From Hydrogenispora ethanolica (GTDB lineage: Bacteria; Bacillota; UBA4882; UBA8346): a stretch of DNA of 52,805 nucleotides. The first letter of the stretch is position 1, and every line of letters begins with the position of its first letter. Below the pieces are notes generated by a model. That model was given only the letters and a program-made list of their open reading frames with translations. It did not search any database and was not told the DNA's origin. Made by a program: the position numbers and the translations under genes. This document shows positions 17,800-26,743 of this stretch, in pieces. The stretch is taken from the NCBI RefSeq assembly GCF_004340685.1, contig NZ_SLUN01000040.1:1-52805 (forward strand), in the 5' to 3' direction.

Positions 17800-18348
17800 A
17801 TGAAGCTGAAGCAGATCATTCATCAATGGGCTTGGGTCATCCTGATCGCGTTCTGCCTGATCGGCGTGGCGTATCCGGTGATTGGCGCGGCGGCCCTAAT
17901 CTGCATGGCGGCGCCGGTAGTCACGGCCTTTTTTAAGGGGCGGATGTGGTGCGGCCATTTCTGTCCGCGCGGCAGCTACAATGACGTGGTCCTGGCCCAA
18001 TTCAGCCGCAGGCTGAAGCTGCCGCGGCTATTCAAAGGAGCCTGGTTTCGCTGGACCTTTTTCGGGTTATTGATGGCCGCTTTCGCGGTGCAGATCGGCC
18101 TGGCCTGGGGAGACCCCTGGGCCGTCGGCAAGGTCTTCGTCCGCATGATCATCGTGACCACCCTGTTGGCCACGGTGCTCGGCCTGATCTTTCAGCCGCG
18201 GACCTGGTGCGGGATCTGTCCCATGGGCACCTTGGCCGGAGCGGTGGCGCAGCGCCGCGCGGCCGCCAAAGCGGGGAAGGGGCCGGCCGTCGCGCCGTCC
18301 TGCCCCGGGAACGCCGCCAAGCTTCCGCAATCGCCGGAGCGCTCCTGA
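17800..18348 (+). CDS. 4Fe-4S binding membrane protein (NapH/NosR C-terminal type)
   Basis: Membrane protein of 182 residues with about four hydrophobic segments and two cysteine motifs: C51-GHF-C55-P and C137-GI-C140-P. These match the short ferredoxin-type repeats of the Fer4_5 family, related to the C-terminal part of NosR and NapH, which carry electrons across or along the membrane. I start at ATG 17800; the frame opens at GTG 17782, but that codon overlaps the GGAGG ribosome site. The upstream operator suggests control by a metal or sulfur-stress sensor. Partners cannot be told from the neighbours. Confidence 0.8.
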   Translation: MKLKQIIHQWAWVILIAFCLIGVAYPVIGAAALICMAAPVVTAFFKGRMWCGHFCPRGSYNDVVLAQFSRRLKLPRLFKGAWFRWTFFGLLMAAFAVQIGLAWGDPWAVGKVFVRMIIVTTLLATVLGLIFQPRTWCGICPMGTLAGAVAQRRAAAKAGKGPAVAPSCPGNAAKLPQSPERS

Positions 18349-18407
18349 AACCGGAACGGCGGAAGGAACCGGTCCGTCCGATGGGCGAGCCTCGTGATTC
18401 GCCAGAA

Positions 18408-18438
18408 AAAATGCCTTCGTGGAAACGGGGCATTTTTT
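18408..18438 (+). terminator. Terminator after the 4Fe-4S membrane protein gene
   Basis: AATGCC and GGCATT arms, extended by CGT/ACG with small mismatches, surround loop GGAA and are followed by seven T residues. Confidence 0.75.
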
Positions 18439-18446
18439 TGCGATTC

Positions 18447-18479
18447 TTGTCAAATGGAAACATTTCCATTACAATGGAA
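18447..18479 (+). promoter_or_regulatory. Autoregulated promoter of LacI regulator B
   Basis: TTGTCA (18447-18452) and TACAAT (18470-18475) are 17 bp apart. The spacer holds ATGGAAACATTTCCAT (18454-18469, one mismatch), and a second dyad TTCCATTACAATGGAA (18464-18479) covers the -10. Both share the TGGAA half-site found before the binding-protein gene downstream. Confidence 0.8.
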
Positions 18480-18509
18480 TAAAACAATGCGCAGAGTTCG
18501 GGGGCAGCC

Positions 18510-19484
18510 ATGTCGACCATCAAAGAGATCGCCAAATTGGCCGGCGTCGGAGTGGGAACCGTTTCGCGGGTTCTCAACGGCGGGCAGAACGTTTCCCAGG
18601 AGACGCTGGAAAAGGTGCTGGAGATCTCCCGCAAATTGAACTATAAACCGAACAAGACCGCCCGGAGCCTGGTGAAGGGGCATTATTCCCAGCCGACCAT
18701 CGGGGTGGTCTTCACCGTCGCCATTCACCCTTTTTTCCAGGAGATTTTGAAAGGCATCTATCACGGGCTGAAGCCGTCCCATTACAACCTGTTGATCTTC
18801 AATACCGGAGGCGACCGGAGCGACGTTTTCAACCGGATCCCCTACGAAAATCTGGCCGGGGTGCTGATTGTCTCCACCAAGATGACCCCGGAGGAGAAGC
18901 GGCAGCTCAAAATGAACGGGGTCCCCTTTCTGTATCTGGACTATTTCGAGCAGGGCGAAAACTCAATTTACCTGGATAATTTCCGGGGCGGCGGTCTGGC
19001 CGCCGAGTACCTGCTGTCGCAACAGGCGGCCAAGATCGCCTTTGTGGGGGAGAATACCCGCAATCAGCAGTTTGAAGAGCGCTACGCGGGGTTCCTCGGC
19101 AAGCTGGAGGAGAACGGCTTGGGCATCGTCTGCCGCAAGCTGATCGACATTAAGGTAGACATGCCGTTCGACGTCTATGAGCAGGAATCGTACCTTTTGA
19201 CCAAGGAGCTGCTGCAGGAGAAGGAGATCGACGGGATCTTTTATTACTGCGACGAATTCGCCTACGGCGGACTGACCGCCCTCCGCGAATTGGGCAGACA
19301 GCTGCCGATCATCGGCTACGACGATATCCTGCCCTCGAAATATCTGGAGCTGACCACCGTCCGGCAACCCGCCTATCAGCTGGGGCTGGCGGGGGCCGAG
19401 ACCATCATGGAGCTGGCGGCGGATCAGAGCGGGGAAGTGCTGAACCAATGCATCCGGCCGGAACTGATGATCCGGTCCACTTAA
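18510..19484 (+). CDS. LacI family transcriptional regulator (operon B)
   Basis: Repressor of 324 residues. The N-terminal helix-turn-helix reads TIKEIAKLAGVGVGTVSRVLNGG; the hinge region has NYKPNKTARSLVKG, and the sensing domain follows. The recognition segment VGTVSRV is the same as in regulator A, and the predicted operators of both share TGGAA half-sites. Palindromes inside its own promoter point to autoregulation, and two more sites lie before the binding-protein gene 172 bp downstream. It most likely controls uptake and phosphorolysis of an alpha-glucoside. Confidence 0.94.
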   Translation: MSTIKEIAKLAGVGVGTVSRVLNGGQNVSQETLEKVLEISRKLNYKPNKTARSLVKGHYSQPTIGVVFTVAIHPFFQEILKGIYHGLKPSHYNLLIFNTGGDRSDVFNRIPYENLAGVLIVSTKMTPEEKRQLKMNGVPFLYLDYFEQGENSIYLDNFRGGGLAAEYLLSQQAAKIAFVGENTRNQQFEERYAGFLGKLEENGLGIVCRKLIDIKVDMPFDVYEQESYLLTKELLQEKEIDGIFYYCDEFAYGGLTALRELGRQLPIIGYDDILPSKYLELTTVRQPAYQLGLAGAETIMELAADQSGEVLNQCIRPELMIRST

Positions 19485-19530
19485 AAAAGCCCGCCGCTCC
19501 GGGGAAGAACGAAAAACTTTCCTCGCCCGA

Positions 19531-19628
19531 TTGACATTTGGAAACGATTCTATTATCATAAAAGGGCGGATGGAAAAATATACATTGGAAAAGCAGGTTG
19601 TTTTTTGTCCGAAATGGAAACGATTCCA
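19531..19628 (+). promoter_or_regulatory. Promoter of importer B with two LacI-type operators
   Basis: TTGACA (19531-19536) and TATCAT (19554-19559) are 17 bp apart. One operator-like site, TTGGAAACGATTCTA, fills the spacer (19538-19552), and a better one, TGGAAACGATTCCA, lies at 19615-19628 just before the ribosome site GGAGGAG. The central CG is typical of LacI family sites. Confidence 0.8.
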
Positions 19629-19655
19629 GCCAAAAATTGCGGAGGAGTGTGAAGT

Positions 19656-20909
19656 ATGAAGAGAAAAAAGATCGTCAGTAGCTTGTTCGTAACCATCCTG
19701 CTCGGCGTGATGCTGTTGACCCAATGCGCGTTCGGGGAGACCGCCGCCATCTCCGTCACCGGTACCTGGGGCGGGAGTGAATTGGCCACCTTTATGAAGA
19801 TCTGTGAGGCGGCGGGGGTGAAGGTGAATTTCAATACCACCCGCGACCTGAATGCGGTGTTGGCCACCGCGGTCAAGGCCAAGACGCTTCCGGACATCGC
19901 GATCCTGCCCAACCCCGGCAAACTGCAGGAACTGGCGAAGCAGGGCGTGTTGAAACCATTGACCTACGTCTCCAAGGCCGATCTGAAGAATTACGCCCGC
20001 ACCTGGATCAGCCTCGGCAGTTACGCGGGCAAATTATACGGGATCTACTTTAAAGTGGCCAACAAGTCGGTCATCTGGTACAATCCCAAAGAATTCAAGA
20101 AGAACGGCTGGGCGGTTCCGAAGACCTGGGACGAACTGGTGGCCCTCAACAAAAAGATCGTCGCCGCCGGCAAGACTCCCTGGTCCATCGGCGCCGATAT
20201 CGGCTGGCCGTTGTCAGACTGGATCGAGAATATCATGATCCGCACCGCCGGCCCCGAGGTATATGAGAAATGGATCAATCATGAGATCCCCTGGACCGAC
20301 CCGGCGGTGAAGAAAGCCTTCCAGACCTGGGGGCAGATCGTGGGCGACCCCAAGAACCTGGCCGGCGGGATCGACGGGACCCTGGCGACCACCTTCCAGA
20401 ACGGCGCGGTCGCGGTCTTCCAGGATAATCCCAAAGCCTACCTGTATTATGAGGGCGACTTCATGAGCGGCATCGTCACTTCGCAGCTTCCGAGCGTCAA
20501 AGTCGGCGAGGACATGGACTTCTTCGCTTTCCCGGCCATCAATCCCAAGTATGGCGCGCCGGTAGTGGGCGGAGCCGACGTCTTGGTGGCCTTCTCCAAC
20601 AAGCCGGAAGTCAAAAAGCTGATGAAATACCTCACTACGGTCCAGGCGAACGAGATCGCGGTGCAGGGCGGCTTCCTCTCCCAGAATAAGGGCGTCTCTT
20701 TGGATGCCTATCCCAACGTGGTCAGCAGGAACTCGGCCCGGATTCTCACCAAAGCCAGTATTTACGCTTTCGACGCCTCCGACCTGATGCCGCCGGCAGT
20801 CGGCAACCAGGGCGGTTTCTGGGATGCTTGCAAGCGGTACATTCAAGACCCCTCCAAGCTGGATGCGATCCTGGCCGATATGGAGGCCCTCGCCAAAAAG
20901 AATTACTGA
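19656..20909 (+). CDS. Extracellular sugar-binding protein, alpha-glucoside (AglE) type
   Basis: Secreted binding protein of 417 residues with an N-terminal signal peptide (KRKK charge, hydrophobic core to about residue 27). The mature part begins ISVTGTWGGSELA, a segment seen in AglE-like alpha-glucoside binding proteins. There is a cysteine in LLTQC, but glutamine before it makes a lipobox doubtful. It would deliver the sugar to the two permeases downstream; a strong hairpin with a T-run separates it from them and may lower their expression. Confidence 0.92.
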   Translation: MKRKKIVSSLFVTILLGVMLLTQCAFGETAAISVTGTWGGSELATFMKICEAAGVKVNFNTTRDLNAVLATAVKAKTLPDIAILPNPGKLQELAKQGVLKPLTYVSKADLKNYARTWISLGSYAGKLYGIYFKVANKSVIWYNPKEFKKNGWAVPKTWDELVALNKKIVAAGKTPWSIGADIGWPLSDWIENIMIRTAGPEVYEKWINHEIPWTDPAVKKAFQTWGQIVGDPKNLAGGIDGTLATTFQNGAVAVFQDNPKAYLYYEGDFMSGIVTSQLPSVKVGEDMDFFAFPAINPKYGAPVVGGADVLVAFSNKPEVKKLMKYLTTVQANEIAVQGGFLSQNKGVSLDAYPNVVSRNSARILTKASIYAFDASDLMPPAVGNQGGFWDACKRYIQDPSKLDAILADMEALAKKNY

Positions 20910-20922
20910 GATCAGACGCCGT

Positions 20923-20975
20923 GGGCTGCTCCAAAAGTCTCCGTAGCGAATCAACTTTTGGAGCGGCCCTTTTTT
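20923..20975 (+). terminator. Internal terminator/attenuator between binding protein and permeases (operon B)
   Basis: GGGC-GCTCCAAAAGT and ACTTTTGGAGC-GCCC form a long stem with one mismatch (T/G) around a loop of about 15 nt, followed by TTTTTT. Since the permeases and enzyme downstream have no promoter I can see, partial read-through is likely, giving more binding protein than permease. Confidence 0.85.
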
Positions 20976-21065
20976 ATCGTGGAGAAGCGCCAACCGCTGT
21001 CGCATTCCCCCGGAAGCTCGGGACGCGGATGCAAGGCGCGGGATTTTGCCAAAGGGAGTGAGCGG

Positions 21066-22229
21066 ATGATAGCAGCAAGCAGCGACCGCAACCGCCGGAT
21101 TCTGGAATGGACCGGACATTATCTGTGGATTTTGCCGGCCGCGGTTTTGGTTTTTTTCTTTTTGATTCTGCCGACGTTTCAAACCATTTACCTCAGCCTG
21201 AATCAGGAGGTCTCGTTCAGCGAGAGCGAATTCAGGCAGTATGTCCTGGATGAGTTGAAGACCGCCAGCGGCCGGGAGGTCACCCGCTACGACCTGTTCC
21301 GCGAGATTCCCGGATGGCAAAAGGCGCTGGCCAGGATCGAGGCTCATTACCGGATCCGGGTCGCTCCCGGCGAGATTGACGCCGCGATGACCGTCAAGGA
21401 TACGGTGGAGCTGCTGACGATCGCCATCAACCAGGCGCTGCAGGAAAACGGCAATGCCCAGCAGTTCGTGGGGTTGAAAAACTACGCCGCGATGCTCGCG
21501 GACCGGAACATGCTGACCGCCTTCAAGAACAACCTGCTCTGGCTGGTGGTCTTCACCCTCTTCACGGTCAGCCTGGGGCTGGCCATCGCCGCCCTGGCGG
21601 ACCGGGTCCGCTGGGCCACGCTGGCCAAGACCATCATCTTTATGCCGATGGCCATCTCCGGCGTAGCCGCCGGCGTGATCTGGAACTTCATGTATTTCAA
21701 GGACGTTCATACCGGCACCCTCAACGCGCTGCTGAACCTGCTCGTGAAGGTGAGCCCGCTGCCGGTCAAAACCTTTGAGGGCATCGCCTTTCTGGGAAGG
21801 CCCGAACTGGTCAATCTGGCGCTGATCGCGGCCGGCGTCTGGATGCAGGTGGGTTTCTGCACGGTGATCTTTGGCGCCGCTTTGAAGGCGGTCCCCGTGG
21901 AACTGCTGGAGATGGCCAGGATCGAGGGGGCCAAAAACCTGCAAGTATTCTTCAAGATCGAATTGCCCATCATCCAGTCGACCATCGTGGTGGTGGTGAC
22001 CCAGATGATCATCTGGGTGCTTCGGGTCTTCGACATTATTTACGCGCTGACCAAGGGCGGACCCTTTAATTCCAGTGAAGTGGTTGCCAACCGGATGTAT
22101 ATGACGGCATTTAACGAAGGCAATTTCCAGTACGCCGCGGCCATGGCGGTGATCCTCTTCATCGCGGTGATCCCGATCCTGATCATGAATATCCGGAATC
22201 TGGCCTATGAAGACAGCGTTCGCGAATAG
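21066..22229 (+). CDS. Sugar ABC transporter permease, AglF/MalF type with an enlarged first loop
   Basis: Membrane protein of 387 residues, longer than the other MalF-type permeases here (about 300). The extra length is a hydrophilic region of about 95 residues between the first membrane segment (LWILPAAVLVFFFLILP) and the second, which should face outward as the periplasmic loop of MalF does. The EAA loop reads LEMARIEGAKNLQVF then FKIELPIIQ. I chose ATG 21066, 7 nt behind AAGGGAG; the frame starts as early as 20958, inside the terminator. It pairs with the next permease. Confidence 0.93.
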   Translation: MIAASSDRNRRILEWTGHYLWILPAAVLVFFFLILPTFQTIYLSLNQEVSFSESEFRQYVLDELKTASGREVTRYDLFREIPGWQKALARIEAHYRIRVAPGEIDAAMTVKDTVELLTIAINQALQENGNAQQFVGLKNYAAMLADRNMLTAFKNNLLWLVVFTLFTVSLGLAIAALADRVRWATLAKTIIFMPMAISGVAAGVIWNFMYFKDVHTGTLNALLNLLVKVSPLPVKTFEGIAFLGRPELVNLALIAAGVWMQVGFCTVIFGAALKAVPVELLEMARIEGAKNLQVFFKIELPIIQSTIVVVVTQMIIWVLRVFDIIYALTKGGPFNSSEVVANRMYMTAFNEGNFQYAAAMAVILFIAVIPILIMNIRNLAYEDSVRE

Positions 22230-22244
22230 CGGGGGGAAGAGAAG

Positions 22245-23105
22245 ATGAAACGGAATAACAGTACTGCCGTCCACGCCTTGGGCAGCACCCCATGGGCGCA
22301 CTGGATCCTGGCCGTGATGGTCGTGGCCTGGCTGACGCCGACCCTGATGTTGTTTGTCAGCTCGCTCCGGCCGGTGGATCAGATGATGACCAGCGGCTGG
22401 TGGACCGCTTTTGGGCAGCCGGGACAGTTTACTTTGGAGAACTACCGCACAGTGCTGGCGAGCAAGGGGATAGGGACCGGCTTCGTGAATTCGCTCTTGA
22501 TCACGATTCCCTCGACCATTCTGCCGATCATTATCGGCGCGATGGCCGCCTATCCGCTCTCCTTCTTCCGGTTTCCGGGGCGGAAGGCGATCTTCATTAC
22601 GATCATCGCCATGCAGATCGTGCCGTTGCAGACGGTGCTCATTCCGGTGCTGCTGACCTTGAAAGGGTTGCGCCTGAACGGGACGTTCCTCGGCATCTGG
22701 CTGGCTCATACCGCGTTCGGGCTGCCGCTCTGCATCTATCTTTTCCGCAATTTCTTCGCCCAGCTGCCATACTCGCTGATCGAAGCCGCCAAGATCGACG
22801 GCGCGGGAAATCTGCAGATCTTTGTGCGGCTGATCGCTCCGCTCTCCAAACCGGCCTTCGCCAGCCTGGCCATATTCCAGTTCCTCTGGGTCTGGAACGA
22901 CCTGCTGGTGGCACTGGTCCTCTTGGGCGATCCGGCCTTGAGCCCTTTGACGGTGCGGCTGTCGAGCCTGCTGGGTTCGCTGGACGCCGGGTGGAACGTC
23001 ATGACGCCGGCCGCCTTTTCTTCGCTCATCCTGCCGCTGGTGATCTTTGTGACCTTCCAGAAGTATTTCGTCCGGGGCATCCTGGGCGGCGCGGTCAAGG
23101 GATGA
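22245..23105 (+). CDS. Sugar ABC transporter permease, AglG/MalG type
   Basis: Membrane protein of 286 residues with six predicted segments and EAA loop IEAAKIDGAGNLQIF followed by VRLIAPLSKPAF. It begins 15 bp after the first permease and ends in the usual RGILGGAVKG. Together with the binding protein it makes the alpha-glucoside-type importer. No ATPase gene is present in the operon. Confidence 0.95.
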   Translation: MKRNNSTAVHALGSTPWAHWILAVMVVAWLTPTLMLFVSSLRPVDQMMTSGWWTAFGQPGQFTLENYRTVLASKGIGTGFVNSLLITIPSTILPIIIGAMAAYPLSFFRFPGRKAIFITIIAMQIVPLQTVLIPVLLTLKGLRLNGTFLGIWLAHTAFGLPLCIYLFRNFFAQLPYSLIEAAKIDGAGNLQIFVRLIAPLSKPAFASLAIFQFLWVWNDLLVALVLLGDPALSPLTVRLSSLLGSLDAGWNVMTPAAFSSLILPLVIFVTFQKYFVRGILGGAVKG

Positions 23106-23220
23106 CCGGAAGAAAGGAATGGCTGCCGGGTTGTGACGGCTTTCCTGCGCGCAAGCGGCGGATGGCCGGCATAACCTAGGGATGATCCATATTCAAAGCT
23201 GATGCAACAGGAGATACGCG

Positions 23221-26190
23221 ATGTTGAAAGACCTGACCGCTGTACGGGCGATCTATCCGGACCATGAGTGGGAGATCGTCGAGGAAGAGTTTAAACCCCA
23301 ATACAACCTGCGCAACGAGACCATCTTTGCCCTGGGCAACGGCTATCTGGGCCTGCGGGGCAATCTGGAGGAGGGCTGGTCCGGCCCGCCGGGCGACACC
23401 ATCGAAGGAACGTATATCAACGGGTTTTATGAGAGCGAGCCGATCCCCTACGGGGAGATCGCCTACGGTTACGCCGAGCGGAGCCAGACCATGCTCAACG
23501 TGACCAACGGCAAGCTGATCCGGCTGTTCGTCGGCGACGAAGAGTTCCGGATGCAGAACGGCGCGGTCTCCGAATACCGCCGGACGCTGAACCTGCGGAC
23601 CGGGATTCTGACCCGGAGCCTGGTCTGGCGCTCGCCCCGGGGCAAAACGGTCCGGCTCCGCATCGAGCGGCTGGTGGCCCTGGGCCAGAAGCATCTGGCC
23701 GCTATCCGCTATGAGGTGACCCCGCTCGACTGCGACGGGACTATCCGGCTGGTATCGCTGCTGGACGGGGATGTCGGCAACCTGACGGCCACCGACGATC
23801 CGCGCGCCGGCTCCAGTCTGACGGTCCGGGCGCTGCAGCTCCAGAGCAAGCGGACCGACGGCACCTATCTCGAGCTCATGCAACGCACCCGGAATACCGG
23901 CTTCAGTGTGATGGCCGCGGCGGAGCACTGCCTGACCACGGAGAGCGGCTATACCCTCGCCGCGGTGGACGGCCGGGTGGCGACGGGCGTGGAGTTTGCC
24001 ATTGAGGCCCGGGCGGGAGTCCCGATCCGGCTGGAGAAGTATCTGGCCTACGCCACCACCCGGGATCTGCCGGAGGAGGGACTCTCGGAGTTCGGGCGCG
24101 CTCTCCTCGACCGGGCTAAGGGCGGCGGGTTCGCGGCCCTCCGGGAGCAACAGCGGCAGTTGCTGGAAGCTTTCTGGAGCAAGGCCGATGTGACCATCGT
24201 GGGAGAGCCCGGGATTCAGCAGGGCATCCGGTACAATATCTTTCAGCTCTTGCAGTCGGCGGGACGGGACGGCAAGACCAACATCGCGGCCAAGGGGCTG
24301 AGCGGGGAAGGGTACGAAGGGCATTACTTCTGGGACAGCGAAATGTACGTGGTGCCGTTCTTCCTCTACCATCATCCCGGGATCAGCCGGAAACTGCTGG
24401 AATACCGCTACCGCATCCTGGATCAGGCGCGGCGGCGCGCCCGGCAAATGGCCCATTCCAAAGGCGCCTTGTTTCCCTGGCGGACCATTGACGGCGAGGA
24501 GTGCTCAGCCTATTACCCGGCGGGGACCGCCCAGTACCATATCAATGCCGACATCGCCTACGCCATCCGCCAATACATGCAGGCGACCGGGGACTGGGAG
24601 TTCCTGAAGGAATACGGGGCGGAAATCCTGTTTGAGACGGCCCGGATCTGGGCCGATCTGGGGGAATACATTCCGCAGCGGGGGAACCGCTTCTGCATCA
24701 ATTGCGTGACCGGTCCGGATGAGTATTCGGCCCTGGTCAACAATAACTGCTATACCAATCTGATGGCCCGGGCGCATTTGGAATATGCCTGCGACACCGC
24801 GGCCTGGCTCCGCCAGAACGCCCCCGCGGCCTACCAGTCGCTGGCGGCCCGGATCGACTTGGCGGAGGAGGAGATTGACGCCTGGCGGGAGGCGGCGCGC
24901 CGGATGCTGATCCCGTTCGACGAGGCCAGCGGGTTATACCTCCAGGACGACTCCTTTATGGACCGGGCGCCGTGGGACTTTGCCAACACCCCGGCCGAGA
25001 ACTACCCATTGCTGGTCCATTATCACCCGCTGGTCATCTACAGGCACCAGGTTTGCAAACAGGCCGATCTGGTGATGGCGCTGTTTTTGTTGGGAGAGCT
25101 TTTTACGCCGGAAGAGAAACGGCGCAATTTTGATTTTTACGAGCGGGTGACGACCCACGACTCCTCGTTGTCGCCATGCATCTTTAGCATCGTGGCCAGC
25201 GATATCGGGGATGTCGCCAAGGCTTACCGCTATTTCATGGCCACCGCCCGGATGGATCTGGACGATCTGCACGGCAATACCCATCAGGGAATCCATGTGG
25301 CCAATATGGCCGGGGCCTGGCTCTGCCTGGTCCAGGGCTTCGCCGGCATGCGCACGGCGAACGGCGTTTTGAGTTTCAATCCGCGCCTTCCGGAAGCGTG
25401 GCGGGAGTATGGTTTCAAGATCGCTTTTCAGGGCCGGCTGATTCAGGTGCGGGTCGACCGGCGGGGCGCGATGCTGACTTTGCTGGAAGGAGAGGAGATG
25501 ACCGTGATGCTTCAGGGAGAGACGGTGCTGTTGCAGAAGGAGATCCGGGGCTTCATCTTTGACCTGGACGGGGTCTTGACCGATTCGTCGGAGTATCACT
25601 ACCGCGCCTGGCAGCGGCTGGCCGACGAGGAGGGGTTGCCTTTCAGCCGGAAGGAGAACGAGCAATTACGGGGGATCCCGCGCCGGGAATCGCTGCTCAT
25701 CGTGCTCAAGGGGCGGAAGTGCTCCGAGGTGCAGCTGGCCGAGCTGATGGAACGGAAGAACCGCTATTATCAGGAACTGATCCAGCGGATTACCCCGCGC
25801 GATCTGCTGCCCGGCGTGGCGGAACTGCTGGCGGAGTTGCGGGCCGCCGGCCTGAAGCTGGCGCTCGGCTCCAGCAGCAAAAATGCAGCCGAGGTCTTGC
25901 GCAGACTGGGGATTGACGCCATGTTTGACGCCATTTCCGACGGCCATAGCGTAAGCCATGCCAAACCCGCGCCGGATCTTTTCCTCGATGCAGCCGCCAA
26001 ACTGGGACTCCCCGCCGCGGCCTGCGTGGTGGTGGAAGACGCGGCGGCCGGGATTCAGGCCGCCCGGAGCGGCGGTTTCCTTTCGGTCGGCTTGGGCCCC
26101 GTGACGCGGGTCGCCGGGGCCGATGCGATCTTCCCCGATCTGAAAGGAATCCGGCTGGCGGATATCCTGGCCGCTTTAAAAGCGTTGTGA
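23221..26190 (+). CDS. GH65 glycoside phosphorylase fused to beta-phosphoglucomutase
   Basis: Bifunctional protein of 989 residues. Residues 1 to about 770 are a GH65 phosphorylase: EEFKPQYNLRNETIFALGNGYLGLRGN at the start, SGEGYEGHYFWDSEMYV in the (alpha/alpha)6 barrel and catalytic Glu501 in TGPDEYS. Residues about 775-989 are a HAD family beta-phosphoglucomutase with nucleophile D781 and acid/base D783 in FDLDGVLTDS, plus LGSSSKN and VVEDAAAG motifs. GH65 inverting phosphorolysis yields beta-glucose 1-phosphate, which the mutase turns into glucose 6-phosphate, so the fusion holds two successive steps. Substrate (maltose, trehalose, kojibiose, nigerose) cannot be decided. The last codons and the stop lie inside an R130 repeat. 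Confidence 0.93.
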   Translation: MLKDLTAVRAIYPDHEWEIVEEEFKPQYNLRNETIFALGNGYLGLRGNLEEGWSGPPGDTIEGTYINGFYESEPIPYGEIAYGYAERSQTMLNVTNGKLIRLFVGDEEFRMQNGAVSEYRRTLNLRTGILTRSLVWRSPRGKTVRLRIERLVALGQKHLAAIRYEVTPLDCDGTIRLVSLLDGDVGNLTATDDPRAGSSLTVRALQLQSKRTDGTYLELMQRTRNTGFSVMAAAEHCLTTESGYTLAAVDGRVATGVEFAIEARAGVPIRLEKYLAYATTRDLPEEGLSEFGRALLDRAKGGGFAALREQQRQLLEAFWSKADVTIVGEPGIQQGIRYNIFQLLQSAGRDGKTNIAAKGLSGEGYEGHYFWDSEMYVVPFFLYHHPGISRKLLEYRYRILDQARRRARQMAHSKGALFPWRTIDGEECSAYYPAGTAQYHINADIAYAIRQYMQATGDWEFLKEYGAEILFETARIWADLGEYIPQRGNRFCINCVTGPDEYSALVNNNCYTNLMARAHLEYACDTAAWLRQNAPAAYQSLAARIDLAEEEIDAWREAARRMLIPFDEASGLYLQDDSFMDRAPWDFANTPAENYPLLVHYHPLVIYRHQVCKQADLVMALFLLGELFTPEEKRRNFDFYERVTTHDSSLSPCIFSIVASDIGDVAKAYRYFMATARMDLDDLHGNTHQGIHVANMAGAWLCLVQGFAGMRTANGVLSFNPRLPEAWREYGFKIAFQGRLIQVRVDRRGAMLTLLEGEEMTVMLQGETVLLQKEIRGFIFDLDGVLTDSSEYHYRAWQRLADEEGLPFSRKENEQLRGIPRRESLLIVLKGRKCSEVQLAELMERKNRYYQELIQRITPRDLLPGVAELLAELRAAGLKLALGSSSKNAAEVLRRLGIDAMFDAISDGHSVSHAKPAPDLFLDAAAKLGLPAAACVVVEDAAAGIQAARSGGFLSVGLGPVTRVAGADAIFPDLKGIRLADILAALKAL

Positions 26191-26308
26191 TAAACCCTGC
26201 CCGAAGGTCAGGGTGAACACAAAAGCTCAGAAAAGCAAGTGATAAAGTCGATTTTTTAACCTTTTTGTATGCTGATCTCGTTTCGAAAGACTTTATCACA
26301 TGGCTTTT
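26178..26308 (+). repeat. ~130-bp structured repeat (R130), copy 3, overlapping a stop codon
   Basis: Same orientation as the copy before alaS. The first bases, AAAAGCGTTGTGA, encode the last residues and the TGA stop of the phosphorylase-mutase fusion. The short hairpin reads CCCTGCCCGAAGGTCAGGG. The central loop differs fully from the other copies while the arms are kept. Confidence 0.9.
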
Positions 26309-26363
26309 AAAAAGGCAATGCGGCGACTCGCCCAACCGCGCTTTGGCGCAATGAACCGGAGAC

Positions 26364-26678
26364 TCAGGACTCCGGAACCGGGCCGGCGGCTTGGATCGCG
26401 TCCTCCAGCGCCTTGACGCCGATCTCGCGGTCCCATTGGTTGAAATAGCACGGGTATTGGGTGCCGCAACCCTCGCATTGCAGGTACTGGCGGGCGTCTT
26501 TCTGCTCCCGGGTGTCGTAGAGAAAGGGCAGGAATTCGTCGGTGTTTTTCCAGCCGGGGGCGTTTTCGTCGATCCGGTAGGAGTATTCGTAGGTGGCTTC
26601 ATATTTGATGGTAAAATGATGGCCCTGGCAAACCCGGCATACCAAAGGTCCGTTTTCCGCCATATCGTCTCGCCCCAT
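26364..26678 (-). CDS. Small zinc-ribbon-like protein
   Basis: Protein of 104 residues (99 if the ATG at 26663 is used). Two cysteine pairs, CRVC near the N-terminus and CEGCGTQYPC near residue 70, suggest a zinc ribbon. The segment between is rich in tyrosine and acidic residues (KYEATYEYSYRIDE). No family was recognised. The ribosome site is weak for either start. It lies alone, convergent with the phosphorylase-mutase gene across the R130 copy. Confidence 0.6.
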   Translation of the reverse strand: MGRDDMAENGPLVCRVCQGHHFTIKYEATYEYSYRIDENAPGWKNTDEFLPFLYDTREQKDARQYLQCEGCGTQYPCYFNQWDREIGVKALEDAIQAAGPVPES

Positions 26679-26743
26679 TCGCGCCGGCCGTATCCCGGCC
26701 GGCTGGCAACCCCCAAAAAAGGCCGCGCGATTAGCTTTTGCCG

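Noticed and set aside
19615-19628. CcpA cre site at TGGAAACGATTCCA
   Set aside because: It resembles cre, but the TGG start does not fit the TGW consensus, and near-identical dyads lie in the promoter of the adjacent LacI gene, so a pathway-specific operator is the better reading.
20214-22709. 831-codon open frame on the minus strand
   Set aside because: It lies antisense to the binding protein and both permeases of operon B, has low-complexity His/Asp/Gly-rich translation and no ribosome site; long antisense frames are expected in GC-rich coding DNA.
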